64,000 bases of DNA. It comes from Ectobacillus antri. Its GTDB lineage: Bacteria > Bacillota > Bacilli > Bacillales > Bacillaceae_G. The notes under the pieces were generated by a model. It was not told the origin of the DNA, ran no database searches, and saw nothing but the letters and a program-made list of their open reading frames with translations. Both the position numbers and the translations under genes were made by a program. The DNA is taken from assembly GCF_003852715.1 (NCBI RefSeq), contig NZ_RIAV01000001.1:248001-312000 (forward strand). Reading direction: 5' to 3'. Positions within the stretch are counted from its first letter, which is position 1. Every line of letters starts with the position of its first letter. Shown piece after piece: positions 32,314 to 43,047 of this stretch.

Positions 32314-33657
32314 ATGGTAAAAAGAAACAAAGCAAAATGGAAAAATAAATTTATTCATTTAAGTCCACCGCAAATTTTAGCGGTTGGTTTTTTCTGTTTA
32401 ATTGTAATTGGCGGAATACTACTTAAACTACCGATGGCGACAAATCAATCCATTAGCTGGGTAGACGCATTTTTCACTGCAACATCAGCTGCGACTGTAA
32501 CGGGTCTTAGTGTAGTAGATACAGGAACAACATTTACTGCTTTTGGCCAAGTTATCATTATGCTGTTGATTCAAGCCGGTGGGCTTGGCTTTATGACACT
32601 AGCTATTTTAATCGTTATGGTGTTAGGGAAACGAATTGGTCTTCGACAACGATTATTAATTGGAGAAGCGTTGAACCAAACAAATATTGGAGGCCTGTTG
32701 GTTTTAGTAAAACGAGTGCTGTACTTTTCGCTTTGTATTGAAGCAATTGGCGTAGTTTTTTTATCAATACGGTGGATTCCGGAGCTAGGATTTGTCAAAG
32801 GATTACATTATAGCGTTTTTCATGTAGTGGCAGCATATAATAATGCAGGATTTGCACTTTGGCCTGACAATTTAACGAGATATGTTGGTGATCCTATTGT
32901 TAATCTTGGTATTTGTTTTTTAATTATTACTGGGGGAATTGGTTTTACTGTTTTAATTGATATATGGTACAGCCGTAAGTTCAGTAAACTTTCTCTGCAT
33001 TCTAAAATTATGATTGTTGGTACAATTGTACTTACAATACTGTCAATTTTGACAATTTTTGTGTTGGAGTACACAAATCCAAAGACACTTGGAGCTTTAA
33101 ATAGTATTGAAAAGTTTTGGGCATCATTCTTTCAAGGTATTACACCGCGTACTGCAGGGTTTAATACGATGGATTACGGGAGTATGAGAGAACCAACCTT
33201 ACTTGTTACGATGGTACTTATGTTTATTGGTGCTGGAAGTGTATCAACAGGTGGTGGAATTAAGCTAACAACATTTGTGATTTTGTTGTTTTCTGTGTTG
33301 GCTTTTTTTAAGAGGAAAGAAGAGCTCGTTTTATTTAAGCGTACGATTAAAATAGCAACGGTAACACGTGCATTGGCGATTGCAGTTGCGAGTCAACTTT
33401 TAATTTTCATTGTTGTATTTTTATTGATGATTACTGAAAACTTTACGTTTATGCAGCTATTGTTTGAAACTATTTCTGCATTTGGGACGGTAGGGTTATC
33501 AATGGGAATTACAGCGGGGCTATCGTCAATAGGGAAATGCATCGTTATGTTCGTTATGTTTTGTGGTCTCATCGGCCCCTTAACATTGGTCTTTTCATTA
33601 GCTCGTCCTGATAAAGAACGAATCCGTTATCCGGGCGAGGATGTATTTACAGGATAA
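32314..33657 (+). CDS. ktrB: Potassium uptake protein, KtrB/TrkH family
   Basis: 447 aa. Four pore-loop repeats are recognisable, e.g. TATSAATVTGLSVVDTG (first), YNNAGFALWPDN (second), TPRTAGFNT (third), and SAFGTVGLSMGIT (fourth, with the selectivity glycine), plus the gating-loop region GAGSVSTGGGIK. These membrane proteins work with a cytoplasmic KtrA/KtrC RCK subunit that is not encoded nearby, so it could equally be KtrD. Monocistronic with AAGGAGC as ribosome-binding site and its own terminator. Confidence 0.9.
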   Translation: MVKRNKAKWKNKFIHLSPPQILAVGFFCLIVIGGILLKLPMATNQSISWVDAFFTATSAATVTGLSVVDTGTTFTAFGQVIIMLLIQAGGLGFMTLAILIVMVLGKRIGLRQRLLIGEALNQTNIGGLLVLVKRVLYFSLCIEAIGVVFLSIRWIPELGFVKGLHYSVFHVVAAYNNAGFALWPDNLTRYVGDPIVNLGICFLIITGGIGFTVLIDIWYSRKFSKLSLHSKIMIVGTIVLTILSILTIFVLEYTNPKTLGALNSIEKFWASFFQGITPRTAGFNTMDYGSMREPTLLVTMVLMFIGAGSVSTGGGIKLTTFVILLFSVLAFFKRKEELVLFKRTIKIATVTRALAIAVASQLLIFIVVFLLMITENFTFMQLLFETISAFGTVGLSMGITAGLSSIGKCIVMFVMFCGLIGPLTLVFSLARPDKERIRYPGEDVFTG

Positions 33658-33658
33658 C

Positions 33659-33692
33659 AGAAGCCGGGATATGGTATCCCGGCTTTTTGGTA
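33659..33692 (+). terminator. Terminator
   Basis: Stem AGCCGGGATA/TATCCCGGCT and TTTTTGG. Confidence 0.85.
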
Positions 33693-33718
33693 TAACATGG
33701 AGAATGAGTTGGTTTTAC

Positions 33719-34045
33719 TTAAAATAGTGATAACAAGAAGCTCAGCACAGCCACACGGAATACGAGCGCCATAACGGCTGCTACAGCTCCTAAAATAATG
33801 GCGATGCGCCCTGTTGTGCGTGCACCTTTACTTGCAGCGTATAAGCCGATTAGTACAGCAGTAATTCCAAAGAAAACCGGAAATGTGAAAAACGATAAAA
33901 TCCCAAGTGCTAAAGCGACAAAGCCAAAAATGGCACCACCGGATGTTGGTTCAGCAACGGTATGTTTTATGCGAGCAGGAGCAACTTCAGCAGCATACTC
34001 TTCATCTGTGTGATCGCGCAAGCGTTCATAATCTCTGTCTGCCAT
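33719..34045 (-). CDS. Small membrane protein with two hydrophobic segments
   Basis: 108 aa; ribosome-binding site AAGGAGGAATGTAC on the - strand. A soluble acidic/basic N-terminus (MADRDYERLRDHTDEEYAAE) is followed by glycine-rich membrane helices (GFVALALGILSFFTFPVFFG, AIILGAVAAVMALVFRVAVL). It resembles DUF4190/YtzI-like small membrane proteins of Bacillus. Function unknown. Confidence 0.6.
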   Translation of the reverse strand: MADRDYERLRDHTDEEYAAEVAPARIKHTVAEPTSGGAIFGFVALALGILSFFTFPVFFGITAVLIGLYAASKGARTTGRIAIILGAVAAVMALVFRVAVLSFLLSLF

Positions 34046-34195
34046 TGTACATTCCTCCTTACGAGATTTGTCTCTTCATGAGACTACTTTTAGTATGTCT
34101 GTTATATATGTCTTTCATTTGAACAACACATTGAAAAAAGTTGGTATGCTTATGTTATTTTTGGAAAACATAGGAGAGATAAAAAGTGAAAGCGA

Positions 34196-34627
34196 GTGAT
34201 TGTCAGTATGCAACATCCTATTGAGGATTTAATGAAAACGGCAATGCATAACTTAAAAGAAATGGTGGATGTGAATACAATACTGGGTAAGCCTGTTTCT
34301 ACAAAGGACGGCAGTGTCATCTTAACGGTATCTAAAGTCGCATTCGGTTTTGGTGCGGGGGGCAGCGACTTCGGTTCTACGTCTAAAAAGGTAAGTCGTC
34401 CGCATAACGGTCATCGCATGCCTGAAAAGCCAGAACATGAAGATGCTTATCCGTTTGGAGGAGGAAGTGGTGCTGGTGTGTCTATTGATCCTGTTGCATT
34501 TTTAGTGGTGGGCTCAAAAGGGGTACAAGTGATGCATTTGCATAGCAACACCCACTTGATTGAAAAAGCGATGGATGCAGCACCGCAAGCCCTACAATCT
34601 GTACAAAATATGATCAATAAACAGTAA
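34196..34627 (+). CDS. gerW: Sporulation protein GerW/YtfJ family
   Basis: 143 aa. The family core is clear: HPIEDLMKTAMHNLKEMVDV then NTILGKPVSTKDGSVILTVS, the Gly-rich loop FGFGAGGSDFG and GGGSGAGVSIDPVAFLVVGS. YtfJ/GerW is made in the forespore and is needed for proper L-alanine germination in B. subtilis. GTG 34196 and ATG 34208 are both possible starts, since GGAGAG is rather far upstream; the second fits homologues well. Confidence 0.85.
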   Translation: MIVSMQHPIEDLMKTAMHNLKEMVDVNTILGKPVSTKDGSVILTVSKVAFGFGAGGSDFGSTSKKVSRPHNGHRMPEKPEHEDAYPFGGGSGAGVSIDPVAFLVVGSKGVQVMHLHSNTHLIEKAMDAAPQALQSVQNMINKQ

Positions 34628-34800
34628 AGAGGCCGGGACATAACTGAATCATGTAACTTTAAAGACGAGAGAATAGAGAATAACTGATACTAATAAAGGA
34701 AAAATCCGAACTAAATCGAATTTTGTGTGTAGAATTCCGACTAATAGTTCGGTTTTTTCTTTGGCTGAAAATCTTTTGTCCCATCTTCTTTTATATAAAC
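34626..34800. repeat. Structured intergenic repeat (GAGGCCGGGACATAA type)
   Basis: AAGAGGCCGGGACATAACTG (34627-34646) begins an element whose far end contains ...CTTTGGCTG and TTTTGTCCCATCTT (about 34780-34793). GGGACA thus pairs with TGTCCC, and inside it CCGAACT pairs with AGTTCGG plus a T-run (34706-34755). A partial copy with about 85% identity over 50 bp lies at 55557-55610. Confidence 0.6.
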
Positions 34801-34802
34801 AT

Positions 34803-35534
34803 TCAATTCGCAACATAATCGTCAATTTTGTGAGTTGTACTTCTTCGTGTTTCTTGTTTTTGATAACTAAGAGCTTGGCGACCCATTTGAATCCATGTTT
34901 GTTCAAATTGGGAACGTTTGATACGTTTGTTAGGCATGTGATAAAGCGGATCATTAATATATACATATTGACGGGAATAGCCGGTAAGCAAGACGCTATG
35001 CATGGCATACGTTACATGCATGGGCCCTTCGTTTGTAAACCAAGTTTCAAATCGTTCATCTGGAAGAGGTGCGAATGTATCGTTGACAATTGTCCATACT
35101 GGAACGCCCTGGTCGAGTTTACGGTATAAATCTTCAGGATCGCCTCCAGTTAAGTTGTTGACGGTATGTAAGTAAGAAAAAGCAAGTTTATAAATAGGCT
35201 CTATATAGACGCCAAGTCCAGGTCTACTGAAGGAATACATATCTCCCACAAAACCTTCTTTCATGTTGCCGTGCAAGTTATGTTCCTCAAAAGCGACTTT
35301 GTCAATTTTAGAAGCTAATTCCATTTTATCTACATCAATTCCAGCGTGACAAAGTAGCATGGCAAGGCTTGTCACTTCACACCCGCGTGGGAGTTCTGGG
35401 TTTTGTTCAATATGGGGAGCGTGGATTAACACAGTATGATGATATCTTTTCTTCCAACCGTAATAGGAAATAGCAGCTAACACAGGAAGTGAAAGCAATA
35501 CTTTCTTTTTGTGATTCTTTACAATTTGCAACAA
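34803..35534 (-). CDS. C39-family (papain-like) peptidase, membrane anchored
   Basis: 243 aa. N-terminal hydrophobic anchor (KKVLLSLPVLAAISYYGW), then the C39-like domain: catalytic Cys52 in LPRGCEVTSLAMLLCHAG, His in YAMHSVLLTGY and Asp in YVYINDPLYHMPNKRI. This matches the YvpB-like C39 family of Bacillus, extracytoplasmic cysteine peptidases of unknown substrate; no ABC transporter domain is attached. Start is TTG 35534 after GGAGGCTGTTTCTG. Confidence 0.8.
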   Translation of the reverse strand: MLQIVKNHKKKVLLSLPVLAAISYYGWKKRYHHTVLIHAPHIEQNPELPRGCEVTSLAMLLCHAGIDVDKMELASKIDKVAFEEHNLHGNMKEGFVGDMYSFSRPGLGVYIEPIYKLAFSYLHTVNNLTGGDPEDLYRKLDQGVPVWTIVNDTFAPLPDERFETWFTNEGPMHVTYAMHSVLLTGYSRQYVYINDPLYHMPNKRIKRSQFEQTWIQMGRQALSYQKQETRRSTTHKIDDYVAN

Positions 35535-35960
35535 CAGAAACAGCCTCCTTTGCCTACTTGCTTTTCAAAAAAAGTACGAAATAGTGAAAAAGTATGCGTA
35601 TGGACATATATTTCGTGATGATTACCAGGTTTCCTTTCATTAGCTAAAAATTATTAATTGAAAACATCCTTATCTTTTGGAAAGTTTTTATTTATGTATT
35701 TTCAGTTTAGGGGCTATGGTATTGGTGTAAAGTGAGATCTACAATGCAAAACCTACTATTCCGTTACTTAAGTGGTAAAAATCAAAACATATAATGTAAG
35801 AAAAAAAGCCGATAATGACAAAAACCTTCTATATAATATAAATGAAACGGCAGAAGCAATATAGGTGTAGAATACTTCCGAATCACTTGTATGATGAATA
35901 TCCCCAGTAGAAATTAACAGCTTCGTGAACAGGAATTAATGTTAAAACTATGTATTTTTA
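35535..35960. other. Noncoding AT-rich gap
   Basis: No credible gene, hairpin with T-run or known regulatory RNA is visible between the C39 peptidase start and the promoter at 35962. Confidence 0.5.
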
Positions 35961-35961
35961 G

Positions 35962-35990
35962 TTGACGTATATTTTTTAATAGTATATAAT
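35962..35990 (+). promoter_or_regulatory. Strong sigma-A promoter
   Basis: TTGACG (35962-35967), exactly 17 bp, TATAAT (35985-35990). A transcript would start about 35997 and would meet no gene before the terminator at 36242-36276. Confidence 0.8.
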
Positions 35991-35996
35991 TTAATT

Positions 35997-36276
35997 TCGT
36001 GTCTCAGTTTCATTTACTTTACTTGAAAAAAAGTCGATATATATTAAGTATGCAACAGAAATTAGGGGGTAAGATTGGTGAAAGATCGGGCTGATTGCTA
36101 ACAACTTTTACCATCTTGGGAGAAAACGCGTACTGACTGAAAGATCGGCTGATATGGAGCGGTCCTGGAGCCGTAGTGGTGAAAGAGAGGTAGGGCTTTC
36201 ATCCGTAGAGTACAAAATAGTTACTTTCCCGTTACAGGTAAGAGCTCTCCGAAAAGGAGAGCTCTTTTTGTTTTTA
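35997..36276 (+). ncRNA. Candidate structured noncoding RNA, about 280 nt
   Basis: Bounded by the promoter above and a strong terminator (AGAGCTCTCC/GGAGAGCTCT, then TTTTTGTTTTT). No gene of useful length inside; only a 7-codon frame (MKDRADC, GTG 36078) after AGGGGGTAAG. Two near-identical segments TGAAAGATCGGgCTGAT (36079-36095) and TGAAAGATCGGCTGAT (36138-36153) are spaced 59 bp apart. Further stems include CGG/CCG around 36160-36173 and GTGAAAG/CTTTCAT (36178-36201). The downstream gene is on the other strand, so this is not a leader. I do not match it to any RNA family I know. Confidence 0.5.
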
Positions 36277-36325
36277 CTATGTCCAAACGCAATGTTCATA
36301 GGCGCAGGTAACTGTAGTATATTTT

Positions 36326-36541
36326 TTAATCGTTATATACCCCAGTGAGCATGCGACTTACAAGTGCATCATTCCACTCATTTTGTGACTGTACATCAAT
36401 ATAAGCTGTGAAGGCTAATTCATCTGCACTTAGCTTCGCCATTTCCTGCAATTTACACATGCCCTGCTCGTTCATAAAGTCAAACAATTGTAACATTTCC
36501 ATTACTTCTTGACGCGTTCCTTTAATTTGTAATGTAGCCAT
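36326..36541 (-). CDS. Small conserved hypothetical protein, 71 aa
   Basis: MATLQIKGTRQEVMEMLQLF, DFMNEQGMCKLQEMAKLSAD...; AAAGGAGGAATAG ribosome-binding site on the - strand. The start (short beta strand then a helix after G-T-R-x-E) recalls DUF3970-like small Bacillus proteins, but the C-terminal half is not familiar. Soluble. Monocistronic. Confidence 0.5.
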   Translation of the reverse strand: MATLQIKGTRQEVMEMLQLFDFMNEQGMCKLQEMAKLSADELAFTAYIDVQSQNEWNDALVSRMLTGVYND

Positions 36542-36861
36542 TTCTATTCCTCCTTTAAAGTGTAGTGCTTTTTGAAAATAGGATTATGAGCAGAATGCGT
36601 TGGATATGTCTGTAATTTTATGCATTCACCATGTCCTGATTTTCTTTAGTTTGTCTTCGTATCCTTGTTGCAAAGCTTTTTATAACTTTCTGTATGAGAT
36701 AATGGTGACGAATTATATTCGAACAATAACACACAAATCCTCTTTCTACAAAAACATTTTTAGTGAAAAAAATGTCGAAAAATTTTTGGGTAATATTTGT
36801 AAACGCTACCATCATTGATATATCAGTACTTGTAGCAATTGTAACAAATTTTAATATTTAA

Positions 36862-36876
36862 AATATTCTAAAAATT
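36862..36876 (+). promoter_or_regulatory. Probable CodY box upstream of ilvE
   Basis: AATATTCTAAAAATT differs from the CodY consensus AATTTTCWGAAAATT at two of 15 positions. CodY represses ilv-leu genes in Bacillus when GTP and branched-chain amino acids are plentiful, so the site is where one would expect it, about 94 bp before ilvE. Confidence 0.55.
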
Positions 36877-36969
36877 GTTTTGATTATTTTGAAAGAGAAG
36901 CGTAAACTAGAAAACAACCAAGGAAGCGGGAAGGTTTCCCGCAAAACATAAGCAAATGGGGGATCACTG

Positions 36970-37863
36970 GTGAGCGAGCAATGGATCTATTTGAATGGGA
37001 AATTCGTGCCAAAACAAGAGGCGAAAGTTTCTGTATATGATCATGGCTATTTGTACGGAGACGGTATTTTTGAAGGCATTCGAGTATACAGTGGCAACGT
37101 GTTTCGGTTAAAGGAGCATCTTGTACGTCTGTATGAGTCAGCAAAATCCATTTTGCTTGACATTCCATACTCTTTGGCTGAAATGACAGAAATTGTGGCT
37201 GAAACAATTAGACGTAATCATCTTTCTGATGGTTATATTCGCTTAGTTGTATCAAGGGGAGAAGGTAACCTTGGACTAGACCCAGCATCTTGCTTGAGAC
37301 CAAATATTGTTGTAATTGCTGAGCAACTGGCCTTATTTCCGGCTGAATATTATAAAACGGGAATTCCAATTATTACTGTAGCAACAAGACGCAACCGACC
37401 GGACGTGTTAAGTCCACAAGTAAAATCACTTAATTACTTGAACAATATTTTGGTACGTATTGAGGCAAAACTCGCGGGTGTGCAAGAAGCGCTTATGCTG
37501 AATGAACAAGGATATGTAGCAGAAGGATCTGGAGATAACGTATTTATTATAAAAGGGAATAGACTCATTACACCACCTAGTTCTGCAGGAGCACTAGAAG
37601 GCATTACACGAAATGCCATTATGGAAATTGGTGCTGCGCTTGGTTATGACGTTAGGGAAGAATTGTTTACACGTCATGATGTATATGTGGCTGATGAAGT
37701 CTTTTTAACCGGTACTGCGGCGGAAGTGATGCCGGTAACAAAAGTAGATGGCAGAGTCATTGGAGATGGTGCACCGGGTGTACATACAAATCGACTTCTT
37801 GCTGAATTTAGAGCACTTGTTGTAAAAGACGGAGAAAAAATTTATGCCGATAAAGTGAGTTGA
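36970..37863 (+). CDS. ilvE: Branched-chain-amino-acid aminotransferase
   Basis: 297 aa from GTG 36970 (ATGGGGGATCACTG upstream). Class IV PLP fold: [14 protein letters not shown] (about 27-40), Lys152 in [10 protein letters not shown] as the PLP Schiff-base residue, and [27 protein letters not shown]. It carries out the last step of Ile, Val and Leu synthesis with glutamate as amino donor. The stop overlaps the start region of ilvD, so the two are one transcript. A GCGGGAA/TTCCCGC hairpin lies in the leader. Confidence 0.93.
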   Translation: MSEQWIYLNGKFVPKQEAKVSVYDHGYLYGDGIFEGIRVYSGNVFRLKEHLVRLYESAKSILLDIPYSLAEMTEIVAETIRRNHLSDGYIRLVVSRGEGNLGLDPASCLRPNIVVIAEQLALFPAEYYKTGIPIITVATRRNRPDVLSPQVKSLNYLNNILVRIEAKLAGVQEALMLNEQGYVAEGSGDNVFIIKGNRLITPPSSAGALEGITRNAIMEIGAALGYDVREELFTRHDVYVADEVFLTGTAAEVMPVTKVDGRVIGDGAPGVHTNRLLAEFRALVVKDGEKIYADKVS

Positions 37864-37865
37864 TA

Positions 37866-39536
37866 ATGTTGCGAAGCAATATGATTAAAAAAGGAATTGA
37901 CCGTGCCCCGCACCGTAGTTTGTTATATGCGGCGGGTGTAAAAGAAGAAGATTTTGACAAACCATTTATTGCAATCTGTAATTCATATATTGATATCGTA
38001 CCGGGACATATTCATCTACGCGATTTAGCTGATGTAGCAAAAGCAGCAATTCGTGCAGCAGGTGGCGTACCATTCGAGTTTAACACAATAGGTGTAGACG
38101 ATGGTATCGCGATGGGGCATGTAGGTATGCGATATTCACTCCCGAGTCGTGAAATTATAGCCGATGCTGCTGAAACGGTTATTAACGCACACTGGTTTGA
38201 TGGCGTATTTTATATGCCAAACTGTGATAAAATCACGCCTGGTATGCTAATGGCCGCAGTTCGTACGAATGTACCGTGTGTATTTGTATCAGGTGGACCG
38301 ATGGAAGCGGGGGTATCTAAAGATGGCAAGCCGCTCAATCTAGTGTCTATGTTTGAAGGCGTGGGTGCTGTAAAGGCAGGGAAGCTCAGTGTAGAAGACT
38401 TAATTGCAATGGAACAAGCAGCGTGTCCAACTTGCGGATCATGCTCTGGTATGTTCACCGCAAACTCAATGAATACCATTATGGAAATGTTGGGCGTTGC
38501 ACTTCCGGGAAACGGTACAATGGTTGCGACGAGTAAAGAGCGTCATGAATTGATTTATAAAGCTGCATTTCATCTCATGGATTTGATTAAGAAAGATATT
38601 AAGCCAAGAGATATTATTACAAAAGAAGCGATTGATGATGCATTTGCACTTGACATGGCAATGGGTGGGTCAACAAACACGGTGCTTCACATGTTGGCGA
38701 TTGCGAATGAAGCCGGCATAGAATACGATCTCAGTCGCATTAACGAAGTCGCAAATCGTGTGCCGTATTTAGCTAAAATTAGCCCTGCCTCCGACTATTC
38801 TATGCACGATGTACATTTGGCTGGCGGTGTGTCTGCAATTATCAAAGAACTTGCCTATATTCCAGGAGCTATTCATCATGAACGTATTACCATTACAGGA
38901 AAAACGCTTCTTGACAATGTGGAAGACGCGGAAATCATAAATACTAATGTTATTCGCAGAAAGGAGAATCCTTATAGTAAAACTGGTGGTCTAGCAATTC
39001 TTTTTGGTAATATCGCACCTGACGGTGGAGTTGTTAAGGTTGGAGCAGTTGATCCTTCCATTGAAACATTCACTGGTGAAGCCATTTGTTTTGACTCACA
39101 TGATGAAGCAGTAGCTGCAATACACAGTGGCATTGTAAGAGAAGGACATGTGGTTGTCATTCGTTATGAAGGGCCTAAAGGTGGACCTGGCATGCCAGAA
39201 ATGCTAGCACCAACATCAGCCATTGTAGGCCGTGGTCTTGGCAAAAAGGTAGCCCTCATTACAGATGGACGCTTTTCTGGTGCAACACGCGGTATTGCAA
39301 TTGGACATATTTCACCCGAAGCAGCCGATGGTGGTCCCATTGCTTATGTGGAAGATGGAGATGTTATCACAATTCAGCTTCGCAATAATCGTATTCACTG
39401 GGATATTACAAAGGAAGAGCTAGAAAGAAGACAGCAAAGCAAGAGTTTACCAGAGCCAAAGGTAAAGAGTGGTTATCTAGCTCGCTATGCGAAACTTGTA
39501 ACCTCTGCAAATACAGGAGGAATTTTAAAGGTGTAA
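37866..39536 (+). CDS. ilvD: Dihydroxy-acid dehydratase
   Basis: 556 aa, start ATG 37866 (a TTG 6 bases earlier is less likely). Fe-S ligands in [12 protein letters not shown] and [36 protein letters not shown] near the C-terminus is the family signature. It dehydrates dihydroxy-isovalerate/methylvalerate to the 2-oxo acids, the third common step of Val/Ile synthesis. It lies upstream of the T-box leader, so T-box control applies only to the genes after it. Confidence 0.95.
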   Translation: MLRSNMIKKGIDRAPHRSLLYAAGVKEEDFDKPFIAICNSYIDIVPGHIHLRDLADVAKAAIRAAGGVPFEFNTIGVDDGIAMGHVGMRYSLPSREIIADAAETVINAHWFDGVFYMPNCDKITPGMLMAAVRTNVPCVFVSGGPMEAGVSKDGKPLNLVSMFEGVGAVKAGKLSVEDLIAMEQAACPTCGSCSGMFTANSMNTIMEMLGVALPGNGTMVATSKERHELIYKAAFHLMDLIKKDIKPRDIITKEAIDDAFALDMAMGGSTNTVLHMLAIANEAGIEYDLSRINEVANRVPYLAKISPASDYSMHDVHLAGGVSAIIKELAYIPGAIHHERITITGKTLLDNVEDAEIINTNVIRRKENPYSKTGGLAILFGNIAPDGGVVKVGAVDPSIETFTGEAICFDSHDEAVAAIHSGIVREGHVVVIRYEGPKGGPGMPEMLAPTSAIVGRGLGKKVALITDGRFSGATRGIAIGHISPEAADGGPIAYVEDGDVITIQLRNNRIHWDITKEELERRQQSKSLPEPKVKSGYLARYAKLVTSANTGGILKV

Positions 39537-39540
39537 AGCG

Positions 39541-39788
39541 ATGACGGGGAGGAGTAGTTGTACGTGAAGCCTCACAGAGAGTCGGTGGCTGGTGGAAACC
39601 GACGGTTCACACAATGAACATCGCCCCTGAGTGCCGGATTGAATAGGTAGGTTCGGACGGTAGCCGCGTTATAGGCTTGACTCTAAGTAGTCTCTGAGGC
39701 AAGGATATTCCTTGTGAAGAAGGGTGGTACCGCGGAAATCTTTCGCCCCTTTAAGCTGTATTAGGCTTGGGCGAGAGATTTTTTATTG
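39541..39788 (+). promoter_or_regulatory. T-box leader RNA (probable Ile specifier) before ilvB
   Basis: The T-box core AAGGGTGGTACCGCGG is at 39719-39734 and is followed by a terminator stem AAATCTTTCGCCC (39736-39748)/GGGCGAGAGATTT (39769-39781) with T-run. Stem I carries AGAGAGTCGGTGGCTGGTG. The specifier loop segment GAACATCGCCCC suggests codon ATC (39620-39622), i.e. isoleucine. Uncharged tRNA-Ile would stabilise the antiterminator and allow transcription of ilvBNC-leuABCD. Confidence 0.9.
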
Positions 39789-39815
39789 GAAAAATTTCAA
39801 GTAGGGGGGTTAAAC

Positions 39816-41509
39816 ATGTCTTGGCAAACGCAAGAAAAGAAGGCGACGGGGGCAGCGCTTTTGTTGGAGGCGTTACAGCGAGAAGGAACAGAAATTATCT
39901 TCGGATATCCAGGCGGTGCAGTATTGCCGCTATATGATGCGCTATATGATTGCGATATTCCTCATATATTAACGAGACATGAGCAAGGTGCGATTCATGC
40001 TGCGGAAGGATATGCGCGTATTACAGGTAAACCAGGTGTTGTAATCGCAACAAGCGGTCCTGGTGCAACTAATGTGATTACAGGGCTTGCAGATGCGATG
40101 ATGGATTCATTGCCGCTTGTTGTATTTACAGGACAGGTTGCAACAACCGTAATTGGAACGGATGCCTTTCAAGAAGCAGATGTAATCGGTCTTACTATGC
40201 CGGTAACTAAGCATAATTATCAAGTGCGTCATGTGTCCGATTTGCCACGCATCGTGAAAGAAGCATTTCATATTGCTTCTACAGGTAGACCAGGACCAGT
40301 TGTAATTGATTTACCAAAAAACATGATTGTAGAAACCGGGGATGTTACAGATATAGCTGAAATGGATTTGCCTGGCTATCAGCCAAATTATGAACCAAAT
40401 CGCTTGCAAATTGCAAAGCTTCTCACAGCAATAGAGGAGGCAGAAAAGCCTGTTATTCTAGCAGGAGCAGGGGTGCTGCATGCGAAAGCCTCACAGGAAC
40501 TCATTACCTTTGCACGTATGTATCAACTGCCGGTGGTTCATACCTTACTTGGTCTGGGAGCGTTCCCTGCTGATGATTCCTTATTTCTTGGAATGGGCGG
40601 TATGCATGGCTCTTATACAGCTAATATGGCACTGTATGAGTGTGATTTGCTTATTAATATTGGAGCGCGATTTGATGACAGGTTAACAGGGAATTTACAG
40701 CATTTTGCTAAGTATGCAACGGTGGCACATATTGATATTGACCCTGCTGAAATTGGGAAGAACGTTCCCACAGCAATTCCTATTGTTGCTTCTGCAAAGC
40801 GCGCATTGCATGTCATTTTAGAGAAAAGTGGTAAAAAGCTAAATCATATGGAATGGCTTGTGGAATTGCAAAAAAGAAAGGAAAGATATCCGTTTTCTTA
40901 TAAGAAAAACAATGAAGCCATTCAACCACAATACGCAATGGAATTGCTTTATGAAGTAACAGGTGGCAATGCCATCATTACAACAGATGTAGGACAGCAT
41001 CAAATGTGGGCCGCACAATATTACGGCTTGCAGGCGCCAGATCGATGGGTTACTTCAGGTGGACTCGGTACGATGGGATTTGGCTTTCCGGCAGCAATTG
41101 GCGCCCAATTCGCAAAACCGGATGAACTGGTCATCGCTGTTGTTGGTGATGCAGGATTTCAAATGACCTTGCAGGAGCTTAGTGTTTTGAAAGAACACGA
41201 CTTGCCGGTAAAGATATTTATTGTCAACAATGAAGCGCTTGGTATGGTAAGGCAATGGCAGGAGTCATTTTATGCAAAGCGCTACTCGCACTCGTTGCTT
41301 CATTGTCAACCTGATTTTGTTGCACTTGCCGCAGCGTACGGTATAAAGGGGGTTCGTATCGAAAATCCGGAAACAGCGAAAGAGGAATTGGCTGCAGCCA
41401 TCGCATATGATGGACCAGTTGTGATTGATTGCCGTGTGGTACAGTCTGAGAAGGTGTTGCCGATGATTGCGCCCGGAAAAGGTGTGCATGAAATGGAGGG
41501 GGTGGAGTG

Positions 41510-41510
<1 letters not shown>
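39816..41510 (+). CDS. ilvB: Acetolactate synthase, large (catalytic) subunit
   Basis: 564 aa from ATG 39816 (TAGGGGGGTTAAAC). ThDP-dependent enzyme: [14 protein letters not shown] and catalytic Glu in [15 protein letters not shown] at the N-terminus, FAD/ThDP regions, and the ThDP-Mg motif [12 protein letters not shown]...[13 protein letters not shown]. It condenses pyruvate with pyruvate or 2-oxobutyrate. The stop overlaps the ilvN start (ATGA), so it is coupled to its regulatory subunit. Confidence 0.95.
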
Positions 41511-43046
<1,536 letters not shown>

Positions 43047-43047
43047 T

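Noticed and set aside
34725-35129. 134-codon + strand frame over the C39 peptidase region.
   Set aside because: Antisense to the peptidase with catalytic motifs; shadow frame.
36108-36299. 63-codon frame on the - strand across the candidate RNA.
   Set aside because: No Shine-Dalgarno, and it spans a perfect terminator; the RNA interpretation is better supported.
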